Shown: positions 16,875-24,216 of the stretch, in pieces | Layout: each line of letters starts with the position of its first letter | Numbering within the stretch: the first letter of the stretch is position 1 | Origin: Candidatus Lokiarchaeota archaeon | Lineage (GTDB): Archaea > Asgardarchaeota > Thorarchaeia > Thorarchaeales > Thorarchaeaceae | Length of the DNA stretch: 38,870 bases | Direction of reading: 5' to 3' | Assembly: GCA_014730275.1 (NCBI GenBank) | Contig: WJIL01000070.1 | Span: 1-38,870 of the forward strand | Program-made: the position numbers and the translations under genes | The notes under the pieces: model-generated | Database searches by the model: none | What the model was told of the DNA's origin: nothing | What the model saw: the letters and a program-made list of their open reading frames with translations, nothing else

Positions 16875-17522
16875 GTGATGAAAACGGCTGATGTTGAATC
16901 TGGTGATATAGTATCTCCTGGAGACCGACTTTGTGTAATTGAGGAGTTGAGTCCCAGTTATGGTACATATGAAGATGAAGGCGTTGTTTACGCCGCTACC
17001 ATGGGAAAGGTAGCAATGAATCTCAAGGAGAGAACTATTGAGGTCCTTTCAAAGGAAGGCAGGAAAAAGTTGTCTTTACCCGTGGAAGGTGACGACCTCA
17101 TAGGTGAAGTGGACCGGGTATACGATCAACGAGCAGAGATTAGAGTGGTAAAAAGAAATGATGACTACCTCTATAACGCTCTTCCTGCTCAAATTCATAT
17201 TAGTAACGTCACCCGACGCTACGTTAAATCACTAAATGATGTTATGGCTGAGGGGGACATAATTCGAGCCAAGTCATTGAGTACGCATGAAATGCCTATT
17301 GAAATTAGCATAGTTGGCTCAGACTATGGTGTTATACTTGCGAAATGCAAGAAATGTGGCAATGCACTTACACACACCAAGTATAACAACATGATTTGTC
17401 TTCGCTGTGAACAGCGAGCCACTAGAACGGTGGCTTCAGATTACGGTGAGCGTTTTGGTGTTGAGTCGAGACCCGATTTGGCCCCAAGTCGGAAATCTGG
17501 CAGAAGTAGAAGGAGACGATGA
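16875..17522 (+). CDS. csl4: Exosome subunit Csl4
   Basis: A 215-residue RNA-binding cap subunit of the archaeal exosome. Order of domains: N-terminal beta domain (SGDIVSPGDRLCVIEELSPSYGTYEDEGVVYAATMG), central S1 domain (residues about 70-150, with DLIGEVDRVYDQRAEIRV and LPAQIHISNV), and C-terminal zinc ribbon CKKCG...MICLRCEQR. The tail is basic (RKSGRSRRRR) and may bind RNA. The start is GTG 16875 or ATG 16878. Its last codons overlap rpoL (ATGA). That pairing with an RNA polymerase gene is common in archaea. Confidence 0.95.
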   Translation: MMKTADVESGDIVSPGDRLCVIEELSPSYGTYEDEGVVYAATMGKVAMNLKERTIEVLSKEGRKKLSLPVEGDDLIGEVDRVYDQRAEIRVVKRNDDYLYNALPAQIHISNVTRRYVKSLNDVMAEGDIIRAKSLSTHEMPIEISIVGSDYGVILAKCKKCGNALTHTKYNNMICLRCEQRATRTVASDYGERFGVESRPDLAPSRKSGRSRRRR

Positions 17523-17815
17523 TATTGGACTTGAAAACAGATGTATATGAACAGCATGAACTAGAATTTACGATAGCCGATGGTGGGCATGCTTTCTGCA
17601 ATCTGCTTCGTAGGACGCTTCTTGAAGAAGAATCAGTGGTATTCACGGGTTACAATATTGAACACCCCTTACTAGCGGACCCAGTTTTTACTTTGAAAAC
17701 TGAACGCCGCCATACGAATACTGTACTACGGGAAGCTCTAGAGATAATGCTTGCACGGACCGAGGAGTTCAGGAATGAATTTGTTCAAGCTGTGCAGGAC
17801 TATGATGTAAGCTAG
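17519..17815 (+). CDS. rpo11: RNA polymerase subunit Rpo11 (RpoL)
   Basis: A 98-residue Rpo11/L subunit, the partner of Rpo3 in the assembly platform of the archaeal polymerase. The signature is HELEFTIADGGHAFCNLLRRTLLEEESVVFTGYNIEHPLLADPVFTLKTE. This is the alpha-type dimerisation motif with the conserved HAFCNLLRR. The start ATG overlaps the csl4 stop in ATGA, so translation is probably coupled. The length is normal. Confidence 0.96.
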   Translation: MILDLKTDVYEQHELEFTIADGGHAFCNLLRRTLLEEESVVFTGYNIEHPLLADPVFTLKTERRHTNTVLREALEIMLARTEEFRNEFVQAVQDYDVS

Positions 17816-17849
17816 TTCTTGTGAAGTTGCTATACCCGGGCTTTTTGCT

Positions 17850-18284
17850 ATGTACCAATCTTTAGTCACTCACGATTCAGTTGAGCAGGTCATGAATGAC
17901 AAAGGTCTAGCGAAAATTGGTGACACTCTGGTAAATTTCATTTATTCTCTCTCCAAATCACTCGTTCTTGGCTCTTCGACAGGTGAGAAAGTGCGAGACA
18001 GTATACTGGCCCGCGCGATTCGTCAGACCTCTATCTATGAACGAATTGGGCATCGAACCGACGCAGGTACTGCTGGTGATGCCTATGAGGCGATTGTAGC
18101 TTATTTGTGGCTAACCAAGAGAATACAAATCGATTCGATTGTAGATATGTTAGTGGATTTGTTGCCATTGGATTCGCAAACAAGCCGTCGGGCCGAAGGG
18201 AGGATTGCTGCAGAAGCTTTCGAATCTATAATGGATTATCTCATTGAGTTATTGCCACAATCACTGCTACCGAGCTCAGATTAG
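17850..18284 (+). CDS. RNase III-like family protein (archaeal type)
   Basis: A 144-residue helical protein of the short archaeal RNase III-like family. The core is DKGLAKIGDTLVNFIYSLSKSLVLG near the start and GTAGDAYEAIVAYLWL further on. The first corresponds to the helix that holds the catalytic Glu/Asp set in RNase III. The usual signature ExLEFLGD is reduced here to AKIGDTLVN, keeping Gly-Asp; the second acidic position may be Asp78/Glu81 in AGDAYEA. No double-stranded RNA-binding domain follows. Whether it cleaves RNA is unknown. It lies 35 bp downstream of rpoL in the same run. Confidence 0.7.
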   Translation: MYQSLVTHDSVEQVMNDKGLAKIGDTLVNFIYSLSKSLVLGSSTGEKVRDSILARAIRQTSIYERIGHRTDAGTAGDAYEAIVAYLWLTKRIQIDSIVDMLVDLLPLDSQTSRRAEGRIAAEAFESIMDYLIELLPQSLLPSSD

Positions 18285-18357
18285 AGCAGTGCGTTTTAGT
18301 AATCCTTAATTGAGCTATACTATCTGCCTCCGAAGAGCGCGCGAGGTGTTCCAGAAG

Positions 18358-18687
18358 TTGGAATTCTGTGATGAATGCGGAGCAATGATGGTTCCATCAA
18401 AGGATGAAGATGGGAATCGAGTACTGAGATGTAGAAGTTGCGGTCATGAGAAAGCGATCGAGGGCGAGCTAAAAGTTTCGCAGAATATCGAAAAGACACC
18501 GCGCGATAAAATTGTAATTGTTGAAGAAGAATCCGTCCCGTTGCCCAAAACCACTGCAGAATGTCCTCGATGTGGAAACAATGAGGCATATTTCTGGACT
18601 TCTCAAACTAGGCGTGCCGATGAAGGTGCGACAGAGTTCTACAGGTGCACCAAATGTAAGCACACCTGGCGGAATTACGGAGGATAG
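18358..18687 (+). CDS. tfs: Transcription factor S (TFS/TFIIS-like)
   Basis: A 109-residue transcript-cleavage factor. Two zinc ribbons are visible: CDECG...LRCRSCG at the N-terminus (Cys4, 7, 25, 28) and CPRCG...YRCTKCKHTWR at the C-terminus. The second carries the TRRADEGAT loop whose Asp-Glu pair enters the polymerase active site to rescue backtracked complexes. TTG 18358 is chosen as start. It gives MEFCDECGAMM, matching the usual N-terminus, and the GAGGTG at 18343-18348 sits 9 nt upstream. The GTG at 18346 and the TTG at 18310 are less likely. Confidence 0.94.
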   Translation: MEFCDECGAMMVPSKDEDGNRVLRCRSCGHEKAIEGELKVSQNIEKTPRDKIVIVEEESVPLPKTTAECPRCGNNEAYFWTSQTRRADEGATEFYRCTKCKHTWRNYGG

Positions 18688-18810
18688 ATGTCGTAAATTC
18701 TACTCGGACCTTTAATACAAGAGTCAGTATTATATTCCGACACACTCAAATTGATTCTGTCCTTCAAGCTGCTGAACGAACCTACGATACCAATTGGTGG
18801 TATGAAATCA

Positions 18811-19179
18811 ATGTCTCAAGAAAGCTTCCCCCGTACAAAGCCTGCTAAACTTACAACTGTTCGCGAGCTGACGCCTGATACCGATGACCGCGTCAGAATA
18901 ATGGGTATTGTTATTGAATCTGAATCGGGGATGGCATTGATACAAGACATTTATGACGACGTAGATCAAGCTGAGCGAATCAAGGCAATTGTAGAAGGAA
19001 AGCTAGAAGAGCAAGGACGGTACCTACTGATTGGTGATGTCAGAGAGAAAGTTACGGATGATGGCAATGAGCTTAGGTTGATAGCTTCTATTACCCGGAA
19101 AATCGACGACCTTGACATCAAAGAGTATAAGGAAGCACTTGAACTGGGTGAAAAAGTGACCCGTGAACTTAGCCAATAA
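18811..19179 (+). CDS. Small OB-fold (RPA-like) nucleic-acid-binding protein
   Basis: A 122-residue single OB-fold protein. Typical OB strands appear in RVRIMGIVIESESGMALIQDIYDD, RIKAIVEG and GRYLLIGDVREKVTDDGNELRLIASITRKID, followed by a C-terminal helix (YKEALELGEKVTRELS). This pattern resembles single-stranded DNA-binding RPA-type subunits. The gene lies 14 bp before pcn and shares its strand with priS and gins, so a replication role is likely but inferred. ATG 18811 is preferred; ATG 18802 is possible. The GGTGG at 18796-18800 can serve either. Confidence 0.65.
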   Translation: MSQESFPRTKPAKLTTVRELTPDTDDRVRIMGIVIESESGMALIQDIYDDVDQAERIKAIVEGKLEEQGRYLLIGDVREKVTDDGNELRLIASITRKIDDLDIKEYKEALELGEKVTRELSQ

Positions 19180-19193
19180 TCGGAGGAGCTGAA

Positions 19194-19946
19194 ATGTTTC
19201 ACGCAAAATTAGATAGCACTAAAACATGGAAACAAATTGTAGATGCTTTGGCCACATTACTGACCGAAGTCAATTTCAACATTGATAAGTCTGGTATACA
19301 GCTAAGACAGCTAGATTCGTCGAAGGCGGCAATGATCGATCTCAATCTACCGGCAAGCGTATTCCAGGAATACACTTGTGATGAAAAGCACAATGTCTGT
19401 CTTGGCGTGGACGAACTATCAAAAGTCAGCAAGCGTATGGCGGGAGATGATAGACTGGAGTTCAATCTCGACAAAGATGGTGGACGATTTGAAATCCGAA
19501 TGATTGGCCGAGCTGAACGTGAATTCAAACTGCAATTACTCACACCCCCGGAAGACACTGCCAATAAACCTGAACTCGAATTTAGTGTTATGGCTGAAAT
19601 GTTTGCAGATTCGTTCAAACAATCAGTGAAAGACATCGGGGTAATCAGCAATCATGTCAAAATCGTGGCTGATAAGACCACCCTCACCTTCGCTGGCGAG
19701 GGAGATACAGGAGAAGCAGAAGTTGAACTTACCGCTGGGGAGGATTCTTCGCTTTATGATCTTGAAGTGAAAGAAAATTCTACTTCGATGTACGCGCTCA
19801 ACTATCTTTCAGAAATTGCCAAAGCTATGTCAAGTGATAGCATGAAGCTGCAGTATAGTAGCGACAAACCCATACAACTAGAATTTATGATTGCGGAAGG
19901 TGGTAGGATTAACTTCATATTGGCACCACGAGTTGAGCGAAGATAA
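19194..19946 (+). CDS. pcn: Sliding clamp PCNA
   Basis: A 250-residue PCNA that forms the trimeric ring tethering polymerase, ligase and nucleases to DNA. The N-terminal domain starts FHAKLDSTKTWKQIVDALATLL, with the family segment LRQLDSSKAAMIDLNLP. The interdomain loop lies around residues 115-130. The C-terminal domain ends in YALNYLSEIAKAM and PIQLEFMIAEGGRINFILAPRVE. A strong ribosome site (GGAGGAG) is 6 nt before the ATG. It follows the OB-fold gene closely and precedes priS, so it lies in a replication gene run. Confidence 0.97.
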   Translation: MFHAKLDSTKTWKQIVDALATLLTEVNFNIDKSGIQLRQLDSSKAAMIDLNLPASVFQEYTCDEKHNVCLGVDELSKVSKRMAGDDRLEFNLDKDGGRFEIRMIGRAEREFKLQLLTPPEDTANKPELEFSVMAEMFADSFKQSVKDIGVISNHVKIVADKTTLTFAGEGDTGEAEVELTAGEDSSLYDLEVKENSTSMYALNYLSEIAKAMSSDSMKLQYSSDKPIQLEFMIAEGGRINFILAPRVERR

Positions 19947-20026
19947 AAAACAGACATTTTGGAAACAAATTGTCTGAAGGCATATCATATTCCGAATCTG
20001 AGCTGTAATCTCTATCTATAACTAGG

Positions 20027-20046
20027 TAGTGACTATATAGTCACTA
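20027..20046. promoter_or_regulatory. Perfect 20-bp palindrome with embedded TATA box upstream of priS
   Basis: TAGTGACTATATAGTCACTA equals its own reverse complement over all 20 bp. The core CTATATAG is a good archaeal TATA box. Its centre (20036-20037) is about 34 nt before the ATG at 20071, so transcription should begin near 20063. A dimeric regulator binding here would block or direct TBP. No regulator is known for it. Confidence 0.6.
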
Positions 20047-20070
20047 ATGTACTATAGGCGTGAGCAAGAA

Positions 20071-21513
20071 ATGAATTCACAGCGTGTCCATTCCAAAAAG
20101 AAAACACGACGTTTTCTACAGCTCACTTTTCAAGATTACTACCACAACAATGCAGATCGGGTAACAATTCCTGATAGAATTGGACACCGGGAATTTGGCA
20201 TGGAGAACTGGGAATATACATGGCATTGTCCAGAGCGACGTATTACCGATGCCAACAACGAGGAGAAAATGGTCGGTTGTGGAAAATCTGGAAGGTCATT
20301 CACTAAGATTCAGAACTGCCCTTACTGTGGTTCGACCGGTATTAGCGTGAACAACTGGGATCGACACAAAGGATTCCGCTCCCCTTCAGCCCTTTTGAAC
20401 GAGTTATCTACTAATGCGCCGCATAGCGTTTATCATTCCGCAGCATTCTATGATGTTCCTGTTGCCCGGCACATGAATGAGAAAGGGTGGCAAGGAGCTG
20501 AGCTTATTTTCGACATTGATGCTGATCATCTTGAGTCTGAATGTACCGAGGAACATGACGCATGGAGATGTAACAATCCTAATTGCGGGAAAACCGGAAC
20601 TGGGACCCCTCCAGAAGATGGATGCCCCGAATGCGAAGGCAGAAGCTTCAGCACACGCAAATGGATATGCGAGAATTGTCTTGAGGATGCTAAGCGCAAT
20701 ACCCTGAAACTATATGATGAATTCCTAGTGAACGATTTCGGAATTCACCCCGGCGATATTCAGATGAATTATAGTGGTCATCGTGGTTATCATATTCGCG
20801 TAAAAGATCCCCGGGTGTTTGAACTTGATTCAAATGCACGAATCGAGATTGTCCATTACATTACTGGTTTGGGCTTCAAAACAGCCGCATCTTCAACGAC
20901 TTCTCCCGGAAGACATAGTTTGACTGTAGTTTCTAGAGAATACCCTTTGCCCACATCCGAGCTTTGTCAGTATGATGTTCCTGGTTGGGGAAACCGCCTT
21001 TCCAAGGCAATGATTGACTTCATTAGGAACATTGAATCGTATGACGGGACTGAACGATGGGTTGCTCCTCTGAAGAAACGTAAGGCGGAAGCAATAGAGG
21101 GACTACTACGAACTCCCCCTGTGCTTAGTCCCAAAGTCAAAGGCATCGGAGACAAATTCTGGAGCGAAATTGCAGTGAAGGCTGTTGATTACTATGGTGG
21201 AGAAACAGATATCCCAGTCACTCATGATATCCATCGTGTTATTCGGCTTATTGGTAGCTTGAATGGTAAGACCGGTTTTCGCGTATGCTCATTGGAACGT
21301 GATGAAATGGACAGTTTTGATCCGTTCTCAGATGCACTAGCATTTCACACAGGCAGTCTAGCCGTACGGTTCGTGGGCGGGAGCCTTGATGTACCTGAAT
21401 TCAGAATAGGAGATATAACGTACGGTCCATATAATGGAGGAGTAGTCGAATTACCGATGCCTGCAGCAGTTTTTGTATTATGCAAGGGGGTAGCAACGAT
21501 TGAGTCAAAATGA
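20071..21513 (+). CDS. priS: DNA primase small (catalytic) subunit PriS, enlarged
   Basis: A 480-residue PriS, far longer than typical archaeal PriS (about 350). Core features are YYHNNADRV and HREFGMENWEYT at the start, then the catalytic metal motif ELIFDIDADH (Asp148, Asp150). SGHRGYHIRV (about 235-244) is the nucleotide-binding motif, and the canonical zinc ligands are Cys158, His162, Cys200 and Cys203. Two extra Cys clusters are inserted: Cys53/70/83/86 before the catalytic motif, and Cys167/172/185/188 inside the canonical zinc loop. ATG 20071 is preferred over ATG 20047, which lies upstream of the predicted transcription start. It overlaps gins. The large subunit PriL is not in the window. 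Confidence 0.95.
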   Translation: MNSQRVHSKKKTRRFLQLTFQDYYHNNADRVTIPDRIGHREFGMENWEYTWHCPERRITDANNEEKMVGCGKSGRSFTKIQNCPYCGSTGISVNNWDRHKGFRSPSALLNELSTNAPHSVYHSAAFYDVPVARHMNEKGWQGAELIFDIDADHLESECTEEHDAWRCNNPNCGKTGTGTPPEDGCPECEGRSFSTRKWICENCLEDAKRNTLKLYDEFLVNDFGIHPGDIQMNYSGHRGYHIRVKDPRVFELDSNARIEIVHYITGLGFKTAASSTTSPGRHSLTVVSREYPLPTSELCQYDVPGWGNRLSKAMIDFIRNIESYDGTERWVAPLKKRKAEAIEGLLRTPPVLSPKVKGIGDKFWSEIAVKAVDYYGGETDIPVTHDIHRVIRLIGSLNGKTGFRVCSLERDEMDSFDPFSDALAFHTGSLAVRFVGGSLDVPEFRIGDITYGPYNGGVVELPMPAAVFVLCKGVATIESK

Positions 21514-22165
21514 AGCAGATTATGATTCGGTACGAATTGCATGGGAGCGTGAACTAGAAAATGACCACCTCTTGGACCTACAAGATCTCGAACTAAGTAG
21601 TATGGTGAGCTGTCTATCCAATACAAGGATACAATTGGCAAAAACTAAAGCTGAGCAAGAACTAGAAGCAAGTATTTTGACTCAAGAAGTCATGAATCTC
21701 GAATTCATGATTGAAGACTTGCTACTACTTCGGAAGAGGAAGATACTTGCAGCTGTAGCAGCGAATGAAGACCTACAATCTGATATGACCTTGCAGGAAG
21801 AAGAGTTCTATAATCGTTTGAAAAGGGCCTTCAAAGCGCATCAGAATTTTGTAGATATGACCCTTGCAGGAAAAACTGGAAGCGAAACTTCTTCTCAGGA
21901 AGACGACAGGTCACTACCTCAACAGCTCCCGGAGGATACAGATGAGGAGGGCTACGTCTTGGTACGATTTTTAGAACCTATCGAGGACAAGTTTATTGGG
22001 TTGGATGAGGCAGAATACGGGCCATATCGAGAAGAGGATCTAGCAACTATTCCTGCTGCAATCGCTCGGACATGGCTGAGAGATAGGATTGTTGCTAGAG
22101 TAGTACCTGAAGGTCTAGAAAGGAATGAGCCAAGTGATGGCTATGAACAAAAACAGTCTGATTGA
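21500..22165 (+). CDS. gins: GINS complex subunit (Gins51/Sld5-like)
   Basis: A 221-residue GINS protein with a helical A domain (residues about 10-120) followed by a small beta B domain. The B domain contains YVLVRFLEPIEDKFIGLDEAEYGPYREEDLATIPAAIA, a clear GINS signature. The A-then-B order is that of the Gins51/Sld5/Psf1 type. GINS links MCM with Cdc45/RecJ-like proteins in the replicative helicase. TTG 21500 lies 14 bp before the priS stop, so the two genes overlap and are probably coupled. The priS-gins pairing is widespread in archaea. A linker of acidic residues (ETSSQEDDRSLPQQLPEDTDEE) separates the two domains. Confidence 0.9.
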   Translation: MSQNEADYDSVRIAWERELENDHLLDLQDLELSSMVSCLSNTRIQLAKTKAEQELEASILTQEVMNLEFMIEDLLLLRKRKILAAVAANEDLQSDMTLQEEEFYNRLKRAFKAHQNFVDMTLAGKTGSETSSQEDDRSLPQQLPEDTDEEGYVLVRFLEPIEDKFIGLDEAEYGPYREEDLATIPAAIARTWLRDRIVARVVPEGLERNEPSDGYEQKQSD

Positions 22166-22466
22166 TCGAATCGAACAATTAATGAGCACCACCGATACGG
22201 TGATAAAATCCACTGAGAAGAAGTGTGAGAAACTGCGGATTGCTCTTTCTGGAACACTCCGGCTACTTTCAGGTCAAAAGTCCACATTGACCGGCGTCAG
22301 TGGAAAACCCAAAGATCTAAGGAAGTATCTAGTTGAATTGGTTAGGGATTTAGAAGAGGAAAGTCTCGATGACTTGGCAGCTATCCAGTCCGAATTGCAG
22401 AAGCTGTTATCATTTGCCAAAGATAGTGATTACAGAACAAATATAGGACGAGACGAAAATGAATGA
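22143..22466 (+). CDS. Unknown small coiled-coil protein downstream of gins
   Basis: A 107-residue protein from ATG 22143, inside the last codons of gins, so it is read in a different frame with an overlap of 23 bp. I recognise no family. It is predicted to be almost all helical and charged: IDRIEQLMSTTDTVIKSTEKKCEKLR, then KYLVELVRDLEEESLDDLAAIQSELQKLL. The overlap at both ends (gins before, a membrane protein after) suggests a translated unit. Association with the replication genes is inference from position. Confidence 0.65.
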   Translation: MNKNSLIDRIEQLMSTTDTVIKSTEKKCEKLRIALSGTLRLLSGQKSTLTGVSGKPKDLRKYLVELVRDLEEESLDDLAAIQSELQKLLSFAKDSDYRTNIGRDENE

Positions 22467-22674
22467 AACCAGAATGAATGTACCATCCAAAGCACACTGG
22501 CTGTTGATTATCTCCTTTATCGTTTCCATCAGCTTAACTGTTTCAGCCCCATTTGTGCCTCCACTTTCAGATTGGCGTTTGCTCGATATTATAGTATATG
22601 AGGTAACGATTATCGCTGGTCTTGTTCTAATTTTCGGTATCATATGGATGAAAGGCCTTCCTGAAGAAGGTTAG
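22459..22674 (+). CDS. Unknown small two-helix membrane protein
   Basis: A 71-residue protein that starts inside the end of the previous gene (8-bp overlap). Two hydrophobic segments are visible: residues about 13-34 (LLIISFIVSISLTVSAPFVPP) and about 45-65 (YEVTIIAGLVLIFGIIWM). A short loop and a charged tail complete it. No family is recognised. Overlap with the upstream frame supports co-translation. It ends 119 bp before hdrC, which has its own promoter region. Confidence 0.6.
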   Translation: MNETRMNVPSKAHWLLIISFIVSISLTVSAPFVPPLSDWRLLDIIVYEVTIIAGLVLIFGIIWMKGLPEEG

Positions 22675-22767
22675 TCCTGATTGTTACCTTCTACCCAATG
22701 AACATTTGAATAGAATTCATTGTCGCCTCTGTAAGGTTTTAATACTCTCCTAAGGTTGCATCTTCGT

Positions 22768-22782
22768 CTAGTATATTACTAG
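22768..22782. promoter_or_regulatory. Interrupted palindrome at the Hdr operon promoter
   Basis: CTAGTA-TAT-TACTAG has 6-bp arms around a 3-nt centre and covers the AT-rich core about 12-26 nt before the hdrC ATG. It may be the TATA region with an overlapping operator. Its arms resemble those of the priS palindrome (TAGT...ACTA). Confidence 0.4.
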
Positions 22783-22793
22783 GTGTATCCCAA

Positions 22794-23336
22794 ATGGCGA
22801 AAACGGAAGAGAAGACTGTTCCACCGGTCACACTTGTTGATCCCATAGAACTCTCGGAATTAGATCGAGATTTCCGTGAAGAAATCCACAGTATGCCGAA
22901 TGGTGAAGAACTTGGAGCATGTTTTGCATGTTCTACATGCACAGCGGCATGTCCTATTGCCAACTCTTGGGACTATAAACCCCATCAGTTGGTACGCATG
23001 ATCCTACTTGGCATGAGAAAGGAAGTATTGGCTTCAGACGAAATATGGTTGTGTCTTACTTGTTTTGAGTGCCAAGAACGATGTCCCCAGAATGTTCGCG
23101 TTACGGATATCTTGTTTGATTGCAAGAATCTGGCTGCGGAGGAAGGTCGAATACCTCCAAATGTGGCAGAGTTAGGCAAGGAGCTCGTCGAACAAGGTCA
23201 ACTGTATGTTATCACGGCGGATTGGGAGCGTGAAGACCTTGGCCTTGAGCCGAGTCTACCAGGTCTTCAAACTGAAGAAGTTCGAAATATGCTAAAGAAA
23301 TCTAGAACTGGCAGAATGTTAGGGGAGGATGACTAA
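22794..23336 (+). CDS. hdrC: Heterodisulfide reductase subunit C (HdrC-like)
   Basis: A 180-residue iron-sulfur protein that carries electrons between HdrA and HdrB. It has two [4Fe-4S] motifs: Cys43-x2-46-x2-49-x3-53 (CFACSTCTAACP) and Cys87-x2-90-x2-93-x3-97 (CLTCFECQERCP). No transmembrane segment is present, so the complex is cytoplasmic. It is the first gene of the operon, and its stop touches the ATG of hdrB with no gap. The partner that receives electrons need not be CoM-S-S-CoB, since no methanogenesis genes are visible. HdrBC homologues also act on other disulfides. Confidence 0.94.
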   Translation: MAKTEEKTVPPVTLVDPIELSELDRDFREEIHSMPNGEELGACFACSTCTAACPIANSWDYKPHQLVRMILLGMRKEVLASDEIWLCLTCFECQERCPQNVRVTDILFDCKNLAAEEGRIPPNVAELGKELVEQGQLYVITADWEREDLGLEPSLPGLQTEEVRNMLKKSRTGRMLGEDD

Positions 23337-24203
23337 ATGCCCGAATACAATCTCTATGCTGGATGTAGCGTACCCGCAAATTACCCCAATTATGAAGCTT
23401 CTATGCTGAGGGTGGCTGATAGCTTTGATATGGAACTGAAGTATATGGAGGGAGTAGCCTGCTGTGGAAGTCCTAATCTTAGGGCAATTGACTATGAGGG
23501 ATGGTTGAAGGTCAATGCCCGTACTTTGGCTATTGCGGATAAGAATGGAAATGATATTGTAACGCCCTGCAATGGGTGTTTTGGTTCTTTGAAGGATGTC
23601 TATTATCATCTGAGGCATAACGAAGATTATGTTGAGATGGTGAATGCTGAGTTGGCATCAGAGGGACTTGAATTCACCGGTGATGCAAAACCCCGCCATT
23701 TTGTGGAAGCGCTGTACACTGACATAGGTATTGACCGCATCAAAGAGAATATAACAAACCCATTAGACGGCGTAGGAATAGCGATACACTATGGTTGCCA
23801 TCTACTCAGACCCAAGGACGTTACCGAATTCAGGCCTGAAATCCTGAAGGACCTCGTCGCAGTAACGGGAGCCGAAGTCATTGAATACCCCCTTTGGAAA
23901 CAGTGCTGCGGTGCAACAGTCCTTCCAGTAGATGAACCACTCGCAATACGGCTCGCTCGTGATAAACTGAAATCGATGAAGGACGCGGGAGCCCAATTTG
24001 CCACAGTTGTCTGTCCCGCTTGTGGCAATCAATTGGACCTTCAGCAACTAGATTTGAAGAATACATATGGCGAGGAGTATAATATTCCTATTTTGCATTA
24101 TCCACAGATTCTTGGGCTTGCGATGGGGCTCAGTGAGGATGAAATCGGTCTGTATCTAAACAGGGTACCTGCTGAACCAATACTAGAGCATGTCTCCAAA
24201 TAA
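23337..24203 (+). CDS. hdrB: Heterodisulfide reductase subunit B (HdrB-like, CCG domains)
   Basis: A 288-residue catalytic-type subunit with two CCG domains. The first begins YAGCS and has ACCGSPN and CNGCFGSL. The second has HYGCHLL, QCCGAT and CPACGNQLD. These Cys sets hold the noncubane [4Fe-4S] clusters that reduce disulfide substrates in methanogen HdrB. Both CCG sets look complete, so the subunit is likely active. It sits directly between hdrC and the first hdrA gene. The substrate is not deducible from this window. Confidence 0.94.
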   Translation: MPEYNLYAGCSVPANYPNYEASMLRVADSFDMELKYMEGVACCGSPNLRAIDYEGWLKVNARTLAIADKNGNDIVTPCNGCFGSLKDVYYHLRHNEDYVEMVNAELASEGLEFTGDAKPRHFVEALYTDIGIDRIKENITNPLDGVGIAIHYGCHLLRPKDVTEFRPEILKDLVAVTGAEVIEYPLWKQCCGATVLPVDEPLAIRLARDKLKSMKDAGAQFATVVCPACGNQLDLQQLDLKNTYGEEYNIPILHYPQILGLAMGLSEDEIGLYLNRVPAEPILEHVSK

Positions 24204-24216
24204 GGTGAAATCTGAG

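Noticed and set aside
22295-22310. ORB-like CAGTGGAAAAC inside the 22143 gene
   Set aside because: It is partial, single and coding; not supported as an origin element.
24190-24216. Earlier ATG for the short HdrA
   Set aside because: It overlaps the end of hdrB and lacks a ribosome site; ATG 24217 has GGTGA at the right distance and the FAD motif follows directly.
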